Assembly: GCF_000183725.1 (NCBI RefSeq)
Contig: NC_014762.1
Location: 1,302,001-1,366,000 of the forward strand
Direction: 5' to 3'
Source: Sulfuricurvum kujiense DSM 16994
Lineage (GTDB): Bacteria > Campylobacterota > Campylobacteria > Campylobacterales > Sulfurimonadaceae
Length of the DNA: 64,000 nt
A program made the position numbers and the translations under genes. Under the pieces are notes generated by a model. That model saw only the letters and a list, made by a program, of their open reading frames with translations. It had not been told where the DNA came from and made no database searches. This document shows positions 9,191 through 17,012 of the stretch, piece by piece. Positions within the stretch are counted from its first letter, which is position 1. Each line of letters begins with the position of its first letter.

Positions 9191-10110
9191 TAGAAAATCG
9201 GTTCTTCCAGCTCGACGTTTGCTTTAGTGATCAGCTTGACCGGAATGACGATGTGTTTGGGGACGCGTTCGCCGTTAAAGATTTTTACGGCCGTCTCTAC
9301 ACTTTTTTTACCCCCAAGCGGAAAGAGAACGGAACCGGTCTGCGTTCCTTTACGAATTGCATCGCGCGCTTCTGAAGTATAGTCGCATCCGACCATAACG
9401 ATTTTAGACGGATCCAACCCGTGGTGTTCCATTGCGGAACGGGCACCGCTTATCATACTGTCGCTTTCAGAAAAAACAGCATCTATTTTTTCACCTGAAG
9501 CGATCAGTTTTTCCATTTCGATAATGGCATCTTTACGCAGATAATTTCCGGTCCGTTTAATGACGCTGATCCCTTTGTGTTTTTTAATCTCATCGAGGAA
9601 GCCTTTGCTTCGAAGCTTCGTTACGTCCGCTGTCTGTATCCCCTCAAACAGAAGAACTTTCCCTTTGCCGTTCAGCCGCTTGGCAATGTATTGTGCTCCG
9701 ATTGAGCCGATTTTTATGTTATCGGAGTTGATGAACGTCGTGTAATCATTTCCTTGGATTCCACGGTCGAGAATAATGACAGGAATTCCGCTTTTGTAGG
9801 CTTTGGAAATGATCGGTACAACCGCTTTTTCATCATTCGTTCCGACAACAATCAAATCGGCTTTGGAGTCTATGAACCCTTTGATCTGACGTATCAGCAG
9901 CGATGTCTGCCCTTTGGCATCCGAATAGATGAATTTTATATTCGGATATTTAGCGGTTTCATCACGAACTTCATAGACTTGCGCTTTGCGAAAATCGTTG
10001 CCGAGAGTATCTTGAGCAAATGCGATGGTTTTGACATCGGCGCTTAAGGATGCGCTGGTCAGTGACACGACAAATAGCGACTCTAAAATTTTTTTAGTTA
10101 TGTTGAGCAT
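9190..10110 (-). CDS. Periplasmic sugar-binding protein (Peripla_BP_4/RbsB-like)
   Basis: 306 residues: signal peptide at the N terminus (hydrophobic stretch ending near SASLSA), then a two-lobed RbsB-type fold (KTIAFAQDTLGNDF start, PVIILDRGIQGNDYTTFINSDN, VMVGCDYTSEARDAI). Such proteins normally feed an ABC importer, but no permease or ATPase lies here. It is flanked by a LamB-type porin gene upstream and a GGDEF-EAL sensor downstream, in one minus-strand unit. I infer a role as receptor for c-di-GMP signalling and not for uptake. The ligand is unknown; members of this family bind pentoses, galactose or AI-2. Confidence 0.85.
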   Translation of the reverse strand: MLNITKKILESLFVVSLTSASLSADVKTIAFAQDTLGNDFRKAQVYEVRDETAKYPNIKFIYSDAKGQTSLLIRQIKGFIDSKADLIVVGTNDEKAVVPIISKAYKSGIPVIILDRGIQGNDYTTFINSDNIKIGSIGAQYIAKRLNGKGKVLLFEGIQTADVTKLRSKGFLDEIKKHKGISVIKRTGNYLRKDAIIEMEKLIASGEKIDAVFSESDSMISGARSAMEHHGLDPSKIVMVGCDYTSEARDAIRKGTQTGSVLFPLGGKKSVETAVKIFNGERVPKHIVIPVKLITKANVELEEPIF

Positions 10111-10149
10111 TACTTTCTCTCTTATTGTTTATTATAACGAAAATTGTTT

Positions 10150-11406
10150 TTACCACCAATACTCAAGCTGAATGCCGAGATTGTCGCCGTGTGTCTGCTT
10201 TGTGTAGTAGTCGGTTCCTATTAAACCCAAAGCGCTTTCAGACCAATTAGCATAGGTATAATAGAGTCGGAGGACCGGACGTTTCCATACCCCTTTATCA
10301 AGTGCCGCTTCAAGAGCGACCGTCGTTTTGGTAAGGGTATAGATATTATGGGAAGTGCCGTCTTCTACACGATCAATACCCTCTTCAAGTACCAGCCTGC
10401 CGTTTTTATGAAAAAACCAGTAAGGGCGTACCCCCGCCGAAATCCAGGTTTGATCGGTTCCCGAAAAGGCGGTCTCTTTGCGTTTTTCATAGACGAAATT
10501 ACTCATCAATCCCCACGTTTCATTTTCGAATGCATTGTAGTTGATAAACCGCCATGTCCGTGCTTCTTCAATCGTATCGGGTGCTGAGATAATATTGTCG
10601 ATCAAGCCTTCCTGTAAATAGGGAGAACCGCTTCCGGCACTTTTCGCCACCCCTTTTCCGTAAAAAATACCGCTGATATTCTCTCCCTCCATCCCGAAAA
10701 GCTCTTTACATATCTGCGTATCTTTATAAAGAAAACCCGCCGCATAGCCGGGGGATGCGCTGATGTGCTGAGAGTCGCTGAAAGTTTTGGAATGGACTTC
10801 CATCCGGTTGGCGAAAACAGTCCATTCCCCCCGCGGTACGGTTTTGATTAGCCGAAGATCATGGCTGTCAAAACGGACTTTTTCATCTCCGCTGATATTT
10901 GAAGGATTGAGACGGTCGAAGATGTAGCTGTAGGAGAGTTTATATCCGTTAATATTAAGATTGCGGAATCCAGCTCCGTCACCGCTCATGTTGAAAAAGA
11001 AATAATCATTAATGTGGCTGTCGTATCGTTCGTAAAAGCGGCGCCCCGCCCAGAATGAGACGCTGTTATTATCGAAGATACCGCTGATTTCACTGTATAT
11101 CTCATCGAGACGGAGATAGTCGATCTGCCGATTGTTCGCGCCCGAGAAGATAGGGCGAATCTGATTGTGCATCGTAATACCGTTATCAAAATGGATCCGA
11201 TCATACAGCCCTAGCTCTATCCATGTATCGCATTCATTGCCGAGGCGGTATTTGCTCCCGGCACCGGGGGCTTTGAAACAGACATCGGCTTTGTCGTCTT
11301 GCAAAGAGGTTTGCAAGCGTGCATATCCCGTCGTTCCGAGTGTGTTCTCGACACCCCATAGCGGTAATATTAGAAACACTGTGATCATGCCCATCCGTAT
11401 CATCAT
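10150..11406 (-). CDS. LamB-type maltoporin-like outer-membrane channel
   Basis: Sugar-specific beta-barrel porin. After a signal peptide, the chain carries LamB landmarks: CFKAPGAGSKYRLGNECDTWIE, WAGRRFYERYDSHINDYFF and SGDGAGFRNL, each close to E. coli LamB, and it ends in an aromatic C terminus (LEYWW) as outer-membrane barrels do. About 418 residues, normal length. I start at the ATG at 11406, which has AAAAGGTG before it; the frame also opens at a GTG at 11412. It heads the porin / sugar-binding protein / GGDEF-EAL unit. A maltoporin is odd in a group that mostly does not use sugars. Confidence 0.85.
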   Translation of the reverse strand: MMIRMGMITVFLILPLWGVENTLGTTGYARLQTSLQDDKADVCFKAPGAGSKYRLGNECDTWIELGLYDRIHFDNGITMHNQIRPIFSGANNRQIDYLRLDEIYSEISGIFDNNSVSFWAGRRFYERYDSHINDYFFFNMSGDGAGFRNLNINGYKLSYSYIFDRLNPSNISGDEKVRFDSHDLRLIKTVPRGEWTVFANRMEVHSKTFSDSQHISASPGYAAGFLYKDTQICKELFGMEGENISGIFYGKGVAKSAGSGSPYLQEGLIDNIISAPDTIEEARTWRFINYNAFENETWGLMSNFVYEKRKETAFSGTDQTWISAGVRPYWFFHKNGRLVLEEGIDRVEDGTSHNIYTLTKTTVALEAALDKGVWKRPVLRLYYTYANWSESALGLIGTDYYTKQTHGDNLGIQLEYWW

Positions 11407-11541
11407 GCACACCTTTTGTGTCTAGTTCCATTAGGCGGAAGCTGTCATTATAGATCGTATAAAATTAATTAGGCTTAAAGAAATACAGTATTGGCGGAGG
11501 TAATTGGGCATAATGTTCCTTTTGAATTTCAAGGAGACACT

Positions 11542-12372
11542 ATGAATCAAGAGTTACATTATGTTCAAAAATTCTATGAGCTGACGATAGAATTTTTTAC
11601 AAATTACAGCTTTCAAATTATCGGTGCCGTAATTATCATCACCATCGGATGGTTTCTTTCAAAATACATTTATAATGTTTTGATCCGATTTTTCAATACT
11701 CACGATTTTGATGTCACACTGGGCAAGTTTGCGGCCAATATTGTCCGTATTTTGATATTCGGTGCGATGTTTATCGTCGCAATCGGCAAACTAGGCATCT
11801 CAATCGCTCCGTTTGTCGCAGCGGTCGGTGCCGTATTCCTGACTGCAGGTTTGGCGTTGCAGGGGACGGTTGCCAACTTCGCGGCGGGGATATCACTGGT
11901 CATTACCCGCCCCTTTAAACTCGGGGACACGATTTCGGTCAATAACGTCTACGGCGTCGTCGAAGAGATTAAACTGGGATACACGACGCTACGCACCGAG
12001 GATGAAGAGCTCATTACGATCCCCAATAAAAACATGATCGGAGAGGTGATCGTCAACTCGTTTGATTACCGCATCGTTGAATCGAGTGTCGGCATTTCGT
12101 ACAACGACGACGCCGAAAAAGCGGTTGAACTGATCAAAAATGTGATAGATGCTTTCGAGAACCTATCGGGTGAGAACAAAGCGGTTGTGGGGATACAGAA
12201 TTTCGGAGATAGTGCCGTCGAGATCGGGATGCGCTACTGGGTTCCGACGAGAAGCTATTTCAAAACGCAGTATGAGGTCAATATGGCGGTCTATAAAGCA
12301 CTTAACTCCGCAAACGTAACAATTCCGTATCCGCAGAGGGATGTTCATGTTTATGAGTGTAAAGAGTCTTAA
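11542..12372 (+). CDS. MscS-family small-conductance mechanosensitive channel
   Basis: 276 residues. Two N-terminal membrane helices, then the pore helix with the Gly/Ala pattern of MscS TM3 (VGAVFLTAGLALQGTVANFAAGISLVITRPFKLGD), then the cytoplasmic beta domain and alpha/beta cage ending YPQRDVHVYE. It opens on membrane tension to release solutes during osmotic downshock. The ATG at 11542 follows a strong AAGGAG site; the frame is open 17 codons upstream without one. It is divergent from the porin unit. Confidence 0.9.
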   Translation: MNQELHYVQKFYELTIEFFTNYSFQIIGAVIIITIGWFLSKYIYNVLIRFFNTHDFDVTLGKFAANIVRILIFGAMFIVAIGKLGISIAPFVAAVGAVFLTAGLALQGTVANFAAGISLVITRPFKLGDTISVNNVYGVVEEIKLGYTTLRTEDEELITIPNKNMIGEVIVNSFDYRIVESSVGISYNDDAEKAVELIKNVIDAFENLSGENKAVVGIQNFGDSAVEIGMRYWVPTRSYFKTQYEVNMAVYKALNSANVTIPYPQRDVHVYECKES

Positions 12373-12552
12373 TCAAATTTAACGATAATCGTATCAAATA
12401 TTGATGCGATTAGAGGATATAAACATATCATAGACATATTTTTGAGAGTCACGGAAGCGGAAAAGGGGGTTATTATACAGTTAAGAATGACAAGATATCG
12501 GCAAAGTGGTAAAGAAAACTGATAAAATGCAATGAAATAAATAAGTGAGGGT

Positions 12553-13278
12553 ATGATGATACACGATAATCCAGCTGAAAGATTGCTAAAAATTTTACAG
12601 GATGGGAAAAATGAAAATGTGAATGCACCATGTCGAGCTGTATGGGCAAGACTATTAAATGTAGAGATTACTGATCATGCACTAATGATGTCTCGAATGG
12701 GCAAAGTGATGGAGTTACCCAATCAAATCATTTCAGAATTAAAAGAAAAATTTCCTAATCAATCTAATACATATGAACATTGGAGTAAACAACTAAGTCA
12801 TGCGTTTTTATTACAAAATATTAATGATAAATGGGACACATTTATTAAACACATCGATAATCATTCAATTGCATATCTTCAGCTTTCTGCAAATTTATTG
12901 CAATCAAAATCAATAATATCTCTTATTGAAAAAGAAAAGTTAAATGAAATAAGAGAAAAGATCGATAACCTTTACAAAGAAATTATAGAAACTGATTTAG
13001 ATGAAAAAGTAAAAGAATTTTTGCTAAGAGCAATGCAAAAAATATTAGTTAGTGTTGATGAATATAATATTTCTGGTTCTATACCTATAATGGATTCTAT
13101 TGACATGGTTTTTGGACATATGGTTGTAAATGATGAATTTCGTAATGAGATGAATAAAACACCAATAACAAAAACACTATTTGAGAGATTAAGTGATGTT
13201 GCAAATATTGTTACGGTATCTCAAGGATTAACTGAATTATCGAGTTATGTAAAACAACTATTATTAGGAGAGTCTTGA
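12553..13278 (+). CDS. Hypothetical protein, AT-rich, possibly acquired
   Basis: 241 residues, mostly helical, charged, no signal or membrane segment and no domain I recognise. Base composition is visibly more AT-rich than the nif genes around it (codons such as AAA, AAT, ATA, TTA dominate), which suggests transfer. It has GTGAGGG before the start, where two ATGs are in tandem (12553 and 12556). It lies next to a toxin-antitoxin pair and a nifN remnant, so it may be cargo of the same insertion; a defence role is possible but unsupported. Confidence 0.6.
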   Translation: MMIHDNPAERLLKILQDGKNENVNAPCRAVWARLLNVEITDHALMMSRMGKVMELPNQIISELKEKFPNQSNTYEHWSKQLSHAFLLQNINDKWDTFIKHIDNHSIAYLQLSANLLQSKSIISLIEKEKLNEIREKIDNLYKEIIETDLDEKVKEFLLRAMQKILVSVDEYNISGSIPIMDSIDMVFGHMVVNDEFRNEMNKTPITKTLFERLSDVANIVTVSQGLTELSSYVKQLLLGES

Positions 13279-13310
13279 TTAAGGTAAATAATTTATACTA
13301 AGTACCTCTC

Positions 13311-13401
13311 CTCGCCCACTTCTTACATTATCTATGGCAACTAAGGAGTTGTCATGGAAAATTCTCCCTCTCGAAACCTGATCAAACACTCCCAGCCGAT
13401 G
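13311..13401 (+). pseudogene. Decayed duplicate of the nifN promoter and first codons
   Basis: This stretch repeats the start of nifN. CTCGCCCACTTCTTACA resembles the nifN sigma-54 box with two changes, one of them in the -12 TTGC. It is followed by AAGGAGTTGTCATGGAA and ATTCTCCCTCTC (one dinucleotide added), then, after a deletion, ATCAAACACTCCCAGCCGATG, equal to nifN codons for about IKHSQPM. The similarity stops at 13401, two bases before the antitoxin stop. The small reading frame from the ATG at 13354 ends soon after. It is a scar of duplication or insertion, not a working gene. Confidence 0.85.
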
Positions 13402-13402
13402 T

Positions 13403-13630
13403 TTAAAACGTATCTTCTGCTTTCGGCTGAACATCGGGTGCATTTTTGAGCAATGAAAGGGCGTGTTCGCGTGATCCGCGATTCGCTCTCTCTTGTAGAT
13501 ACTCTTCGGTTCTAAGCGATGCAATTTTTTCACTCAATGCCGTAATAATAAACTGATTAATCGAAATGTCACCTTTGAGCGCTTCTATCTCTTGTCGGTA
13601 GTAATCGGGAATCCGTAGGGCAAAGTTCAT
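13403..13630 (-). CDS. Ribbon-helix-helix antitoxin of a PIN toxin pair
   Basis: 75 residues. The N-terminal half (MNFALRIPDYYRQEIEAL, then SINQFIITALSEKIA) is a ribbon-helix-helix DNA-binding fold of the kind found in antitoxins; the charged tail would bind and neutralise the toxin. Its ATG overlaps the toxin stop by four bases (ATGA), so toxin comes first in the operon, the order seen with COG1569 PIN toxins. It likely represses the shared promoter through a palindrome near the toxin start. Confidence 0.85.
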   Translation of the reverse strand: MNFALRIPDYYRQEIEALKGDISINQFIITALSEKIASLRTEEYLQERANRGSREHALSLLKNAPDVQPKAEDTF

Positions 13631-14061
13631 TTTGTTTCTCCTAATAAGGGATATAACTCTTTGGGAGTCATAATCTTAATACCGAAATATTTTTCAACTT
13701 CGGTAAAGTCTTTGAGATTGTAAGTGACTATAATCTCAGCTTGGGAATTAAAAGCCGTTTCTAAAACCATATCATCCTGCGGATCATGCAAAAACGGCCG
13801 CCACAAAAAGTTTATCTTCTGATGATGTGAAATCAGACACAAATCATCGATAAATAGGTCTATTGTTCCGTCATCCAAATTACCGCAAGACACTTTGTTT
13901 TCATTTCGTTTCAAGACTGCTTCCATCTCTAAGATTAAAGGATTCGAAACGACATTGATTTTTTGATCCATCTCAAAGAGTCGAATGAGAAGTGCATTGG
14001 CTATGCCGTTTCGACTCATAAGTGCTGCTACGATGATATTGGTATCTAAAACAATTTTCAT
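13627..14061 (-). CDS. PIN-domain toxin (COG1569-type putative toxin-antitoxin toxin)
   Basis: 144 residues, a PIN ribonuclease fold: LDTNIIVAAL with the first acidic residue at D6, a central acidic position, DPQDDMVLETA with the paired aspartates, and a closing IVTYNLKDF. PIN toxins of toxin-antitoxin pairs cleave RNA and stop growth when the antitoxin is lost. It is coded opposite to the nif genes, immediately upstream of intact nifN and after a nifN remnant, so the pair appears to have been inserted there. Confidence 0.9.
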   Translation of the reverse strand: MKIVLDTNIIVAALMSRNGIANALLIRLFEMDQKINVVSNPLILEMEAVLKRNENKVSCGNLDDGTIDLFIDDLCLISHHQKINFLWRPFLHDPQDDMVLETAFNSQAEIIVTYNLKDFTEVEKYFGIKIMTPKELYPLLGETK

Positions 14062-14095
14062 GGTGATATTATATACAATATTACTTTAGTGTCAA
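14062..14095 (-). promoter_or_regulatory. Sigma-70 promoter and operator-like palindrome of the toxin-antitoxin pair
   Basis: On the minus strand TTGACA (14095-14090), a 16-base spacer and TATAAT (14073-14068) form a near-perfect promoter. The -10 box ends only six bases before the toxin ATG, so the message would start at or next to the ATG and be nearly leaderless. An imperfect inverted repeat (GTAATATT...AATATCAC) overlaps the -10 box and is a likely antitoxin operator. Confidence 0.65.
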
Positions 14096-14126
14096 GCTGT
14101 ATTTAGTATCTTAACAATAAGCTCTT

Positions 14127-14143
14127 CTCGCACACTTCTTGCA
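14127..14143 (+). promoter_or_regulatory. Sigma-54 (-24/-12) promoter of nifN
   Basis: CTCGCACACTTCTTGCA, identical over 17 bases to the nifE promoter, 26 bases before the nifN ATG. No canonical TGT-N10-ACA activator site was found in the short gap to the toxin gene. Confidence 0.85.
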
Positions 14144-14168
14144 ATACTCCTTTTAACAAGGAGTTGTC

Positions 14169-15467
14169 ATGGAATTCTCCCTCTCACATCATGAACGCAA
14201 ACCTCTGCAGGTTAATCCTATCAAACACTCCCAGCCGATGGGTGCAACCCTGGCATTTTTGGGGGTCAAAGACTGTATGGCTCTGATGCACGGAGCACAG
14301 GGATGCGCCTCGTACACCAAAGTTTTCTTCACCCGCCATTTCAACGAACCCATCGCCGTACGCAACACTTCGGTGAGCGATATCACCGCCGTACTCGACG
14401 GCGGGGATTACTCGATCCTGATGGCGATAGAAAATATCCAGTCTAAAGAGAAAAATCTCAAACCCAGCATGATCGGTCTGCACACGACGGGACTGACCGA
14501 GACCAAAGGGGATGATGTCCGCGGTGTCGGAATGCACATCGAGATCCCCTATGTCTTCGTCAATACTCCCGATTACGAAGGGGGGATGGAGAGCGGCTGG
14601 GCGCTCACGGTAGCGGCAATGATCGAACAGATCACCGCAGAATCAACCGAGGTCAGAGCGAATAAACTCGTACTGCTGCCTCACCTGAGCATGCAGCCTA
14701 TCGAAGTCGAAAAAATCAAATGCTTTTGCGAGGACTTCGGGTTTGAGACCTATGCGCTTCCCGATCTCTCCACTTCGCTCGACGGATATTGGGAAGAGGG
14801 GCAGGGAAAACTTGCCAACGGCGGGATTACGGTTGATCAGATCCGTGAACTAGCAACCTCTTCGGTGGTCGTCTCCATCGGTACGTCGATGAAAAAATCG
14901 GCGCAGGCTCTGTTAAAGAAAAATCCCTCAATCGAGCATCTCCATTTTGACCATATGATGGGATTGGACGGGTGTGACAATTTTGTCGCTGCTCTGATGA
15001 AAATACGACACACGGAGCCAAAACCGTTGGTCAAGCGGTGGCGATCACGTCTGCAGGATGCGATGCTCGATTCTCATTTTCTGATCGGAAGTTCCCATTT
15101 CGTCGTTACGGGTGAGCCGGATATGCTCGTCGGTATCTGTGCGCTGCTCCGAAGTGTCGGCGGAACCGTCGTTGCAGCGGTATCTACGACGTTTAGCGAC
15201 GCTCTTCACTTGATAGAAGCGGATAATGTATTTGTCGGTGATTTGGAAGATGCGCGCCGTTTCTTTGATGAGGCGGACATGGTTATCAGTAATTTCCATG
15301 CAGAACGAATCTTGCATAGTGTAGAACATACGGCTCTCGTTATCCGAGGATTCCCTAATTACGAAGAGTTAGGGAACCAGCTCAAAAACGATCAACTGTA
15401 TGAAGGAAGCACATATTTTTTATTCGAGATCGCAAACGAATTGAGAAAGGTCAAACATGAACACTAA
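14169..15467 (+). CDS. nifN: Nitrogenase FeMo-cofactor scaffold protein NifN
   Basis: Partner of NifE in the NifEN scaffold for FeMo-cofactor assembly. 432 residues with the NifN/NifK-like start (NPIKHSQPMGATLAFLGVKDCMALMHGAQGCASYTKVFFTRHF), where C46 matches the cluster ligand of NifN, and later the HTTGLTETKGDD segment typical of NifN. The ATG has AAGGAG nine bases upstream and its own sigma-54 promoter. It overlaps nifX by 11 bases and leads the nifN-nifX-DUF269-flavodoxin-nifW-nifZ run. The separation from nifE by an inserted segment is unusual. Confidence 0.95.
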   Translation: MEFSLSHHERKPLQVNPIKHSQPMGATLAFLGVKDCMALMHGAQGCASYTKVFFTRHFNEPIAVRNTSVSDITAVLDGGDYSILMAIENIQSKEKNLKPSMIGLHTTGLTETKGDDVRGVGMHIEIPYVFVNTPDYEGGMESGWALTVAAMIEQITAESTEVRANKLVLLPHLSMQPIEVEKIKCFCEDFGFETYALPDLSTSLDGYWEEGQGKLANGGITVDQIRELATSSVVVSIGTSMKKSAQALLKKNPSIEHLHFDHMMGLDGCDNFVAALMKIRHTEPKPLVKRWRSRLQDAMLDSHFLIGSSHFVVTGEPDMLVGICALLRSVGGTVVAAVSTTFSDALHLIEADNVFVGDLEDARRFFDEADMVISNFHAERILHSVEHTALVIRGFPNYEELGNQLKNDQLYEGSTYFLFEIANELRKVKHEH

Positions 15468-15909
15468 AATCACGGTAGAGGGGAATGGGACTATGAATAG
15501 CGCTTTAAAAGTTGCTTTTGCGACGAAAGATATGGAAGAGATCAATGCTCATTTCGGCGGGGCCAAAGAGTTTGTTGTATACAACGTATCCAAAGACGGA
15601 TATGAAGTCTCCGAAGTCATAAAAACGGACAATGCCGAATTAGAAGATGATGATAAAACCGATTATCGTGTCCGAGCCCTTAAAGGGGTCAACATCATGT
15701 ATTCGGAAAGTATCGGCGGAACGGCTGCGGCAAAAGTTATCCGAGCCGGCATACATCCGATGAAAGCGAATAACTCGACACGAATCGAAGAGGTTCTAAA
15801 AGAGCTGGTAAAAATGATCAACGGCAATCCTCCGCCGTGGATCAAAAACATTATGCAAATGCAGACCGAACACGACGTACGTCAAGACCGATGGGCAGAA
15901 GGCGAGTAA
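15457..15909 (+). CDS. nifX: FeMo-cofactor carrier protein NifX
   Basis: NifX binds the NifB cofactor and later precursors and passes them between NifB and NifEN. The core (LKVAFATKDMEEINAHFGGAKEFVVYNVSKDG, then LKGVNIMYSESIGGTAAAKVIRAGIHPMK) is the dinitrogenase-iron-molybdenum cofactor fold. 150 residues. I use the ATG at 15457, which overlaps nifN and has GAGAAAGG upstream; a second ATG at 15493 (MNSALKVAF) fits the usual NifX start and also has a ribosome site, so the first 12 residues are uncertain. Confidence 0.92.
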   Translation: MNTKITVEGNGTMNSALKVAFATKDMEEINAHFGGAKEFVVYNVSKDGYEVSEVIKTDNAELEDDDKTDYRVRALKGVNIMYSESIGGTAAAKVIRAGIHPMKANNSTRIEEVLKELVKMINGNPPPWIKNIMQMQTEHDVRQDRWAEGE

Positions 15910-16022
15910 TAAAATATAAGCACGGTTTACTGTGCGTGGGTCCGCTGCCGAAGCGAACCAGTGTGAACATAGCCGGAAGGGGCTTGGCTCCTTTGGCGTA
16001 TCAAAAATAAAGGGATAGTACG
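15910..16022 (+). other. Structured 113-base gap in the nif operon
   Basis: Between nifX and the DUF269 gene, where neighbouring genes are much closer. Three short hairpins can be drawn in a row: GCAC...GTGC (15920-15935), GGTCCGC...GCGAACC with one mismatch, and GCC/AAGG paired with CCTT/GGC near 15973-15996. No T-run follows, so it is not an ordinary terminator. It could be a processing or mRNA-stability element; no known riboswitch pattern was recognised. Confidence 0.4.
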
Positions 16023-16475
16023 ATGGAAGCAGAAAAAAAATTAAGTGATTTCGGACTAGAAATCGTTCGTCAGATCCGTGCACTCGATCAATTCGGAAAC
16101 TGGGCAAAGATCGGCGATGAAGAGTTGCTGATCAAAAAGTATGTCAAAACCAAAGAGGAACTCAAATTGGTTCCGTTGATTGCAGACATTGATGAGATGA
16201 TGATCAATGACATCAAGATGATCTATAAAGCGGTTGCATTGTCGTTTGAACGTAAAACAGGGGTCGTCTGTAACGTTATTATGGAGATGAGCCATGAAGG
16301 GTTCGGACGATGTGCCGTTATTGCCGATCGTATCTGTATCGTCAATAAATATTTCAAAGATGCGCACCGCTTCAGTTATCGAACGCTTGATGCACTCTTT
16401 GAAGACGGAGATAAAACACTCTCAAGCGCGATTGAGATTTATGAACAATATAAACCGTGTATACAACAAGGATAA
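16023..16475 (+). CDS. NifX-associated nitrogen fixation protein (DUF269)
   Basis: 150 residues of the DUF269 / TIGR02935 family, found next to nifX in most diazotrophs. Recognisable parts are the helical start (LGLEIVRQIRALDQFGNW type), KLVPLIADID and the MEMSHEGFGRCAVIADRICIVNKYFKDAHRFSY block near the C terminus. The role is not established; it is thought to help cofactor assembly. It lies in the nifN operon and is followed 11 bases later by flavodoxin. Confidence 0.92.
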   Translation: MEAEKKLSDFGLEIVRQIRALDQFGNWAKIGDEELLIKKYVKTKEELKLVPLIADIDEMMINDIKMIYKAVALSFERKTGVVCNVIMEMSHEGFGRCAVIADRICIVNKYFKDAHRFSYRTLDALFEDGDKTLSSAIEIYEQYKPCIQQG

Positions 16476-16486
16476 AGGGGTAAATA

Positions 16487-17002
16487 ATGGCAAAAGTAGG
16501 AATTTTTTTCGGTAGCAGTAGCGGTGTCACACGAGGTGCGGCAGAACTTCTTGCGGATCAGTTCAAAGGTGCTGAATTGATCGATATGGAAGAAGATTTT
16601 GACGGGATCGATCAATTCGAGGATTTCGATGTATTGCTTCTGGGCTCATCCACATGGGGGCAGGGCGATCCTCAGCGTGACTGGGTTGATCCGCTATATG
16701 AACTCGATAACGATCGTCCCGATTTGGAAGGGAAAAAAGTAGCTTTCTTCGGTGCGGGTGACCAAAAAACCCACGGCGAACACTTTATAAGCGCTTTGGG
16801 GAAAATGCACGATCTTTTCACCTCACTCGGTGCAAGTGCATACGGTTTCATTCCGACAAGCGGATACGACTATGAGTTTTCCCTCGCGGAACGTGACGGA
16901 AAATTCTGCGGATTAGGGATTGACGATGTCAATCAGGAAGATTTGACCGAAGAGAGAGTTATCGGTTGGGCAAACCAGCTCAAAAGTGAGATGGGATTAT
17001 AA
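16487..17002 (+). CDS. Long-chain flavodoxin, probable nitrogenase electron donor
   Basis: 171 residues with an FMN-binding phosphate loop at the start (GIFFGSSSGVTRGAAELL), GSSTWGQGDPQRDW around the isoalloxazine, and FFGAGDQKTHGEHF, all as in NifF/FldA. The roughly 20-residue insertion marks the long-chain type. Such flavodoxins carry low-potential electrons to the nitrogenase Fe protein. Position inside the nif operon supports NifF function, but a general flavodoxin role is not excluded. An AAAGGGG site precedes the ATG. Confidence 0.9.
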   Translation: MAKVGIFFGSSSGVTRGAAELLADQFKGAELIDMEEDFDGIDQFEDFDVLLLGSSTWGQGDPQRDWVDPLYELDNDRPDLEGKKVAFFGAGDQKTHGEHFISALGKMHDLFTSLGASAYGFIPTSGYDYEFSLAERDGKFCGLGIDDVNQEDLTEERVIGWANQLKSEMGL

Positions 17003-17012
17003 GGAGAATATT

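Noticed and set aside
15910-16022. c-di-GMP or molybdenum-cofactor riboswitch
   Set aside because: The hairpins do not carry the conserved bases of either class as I know them.
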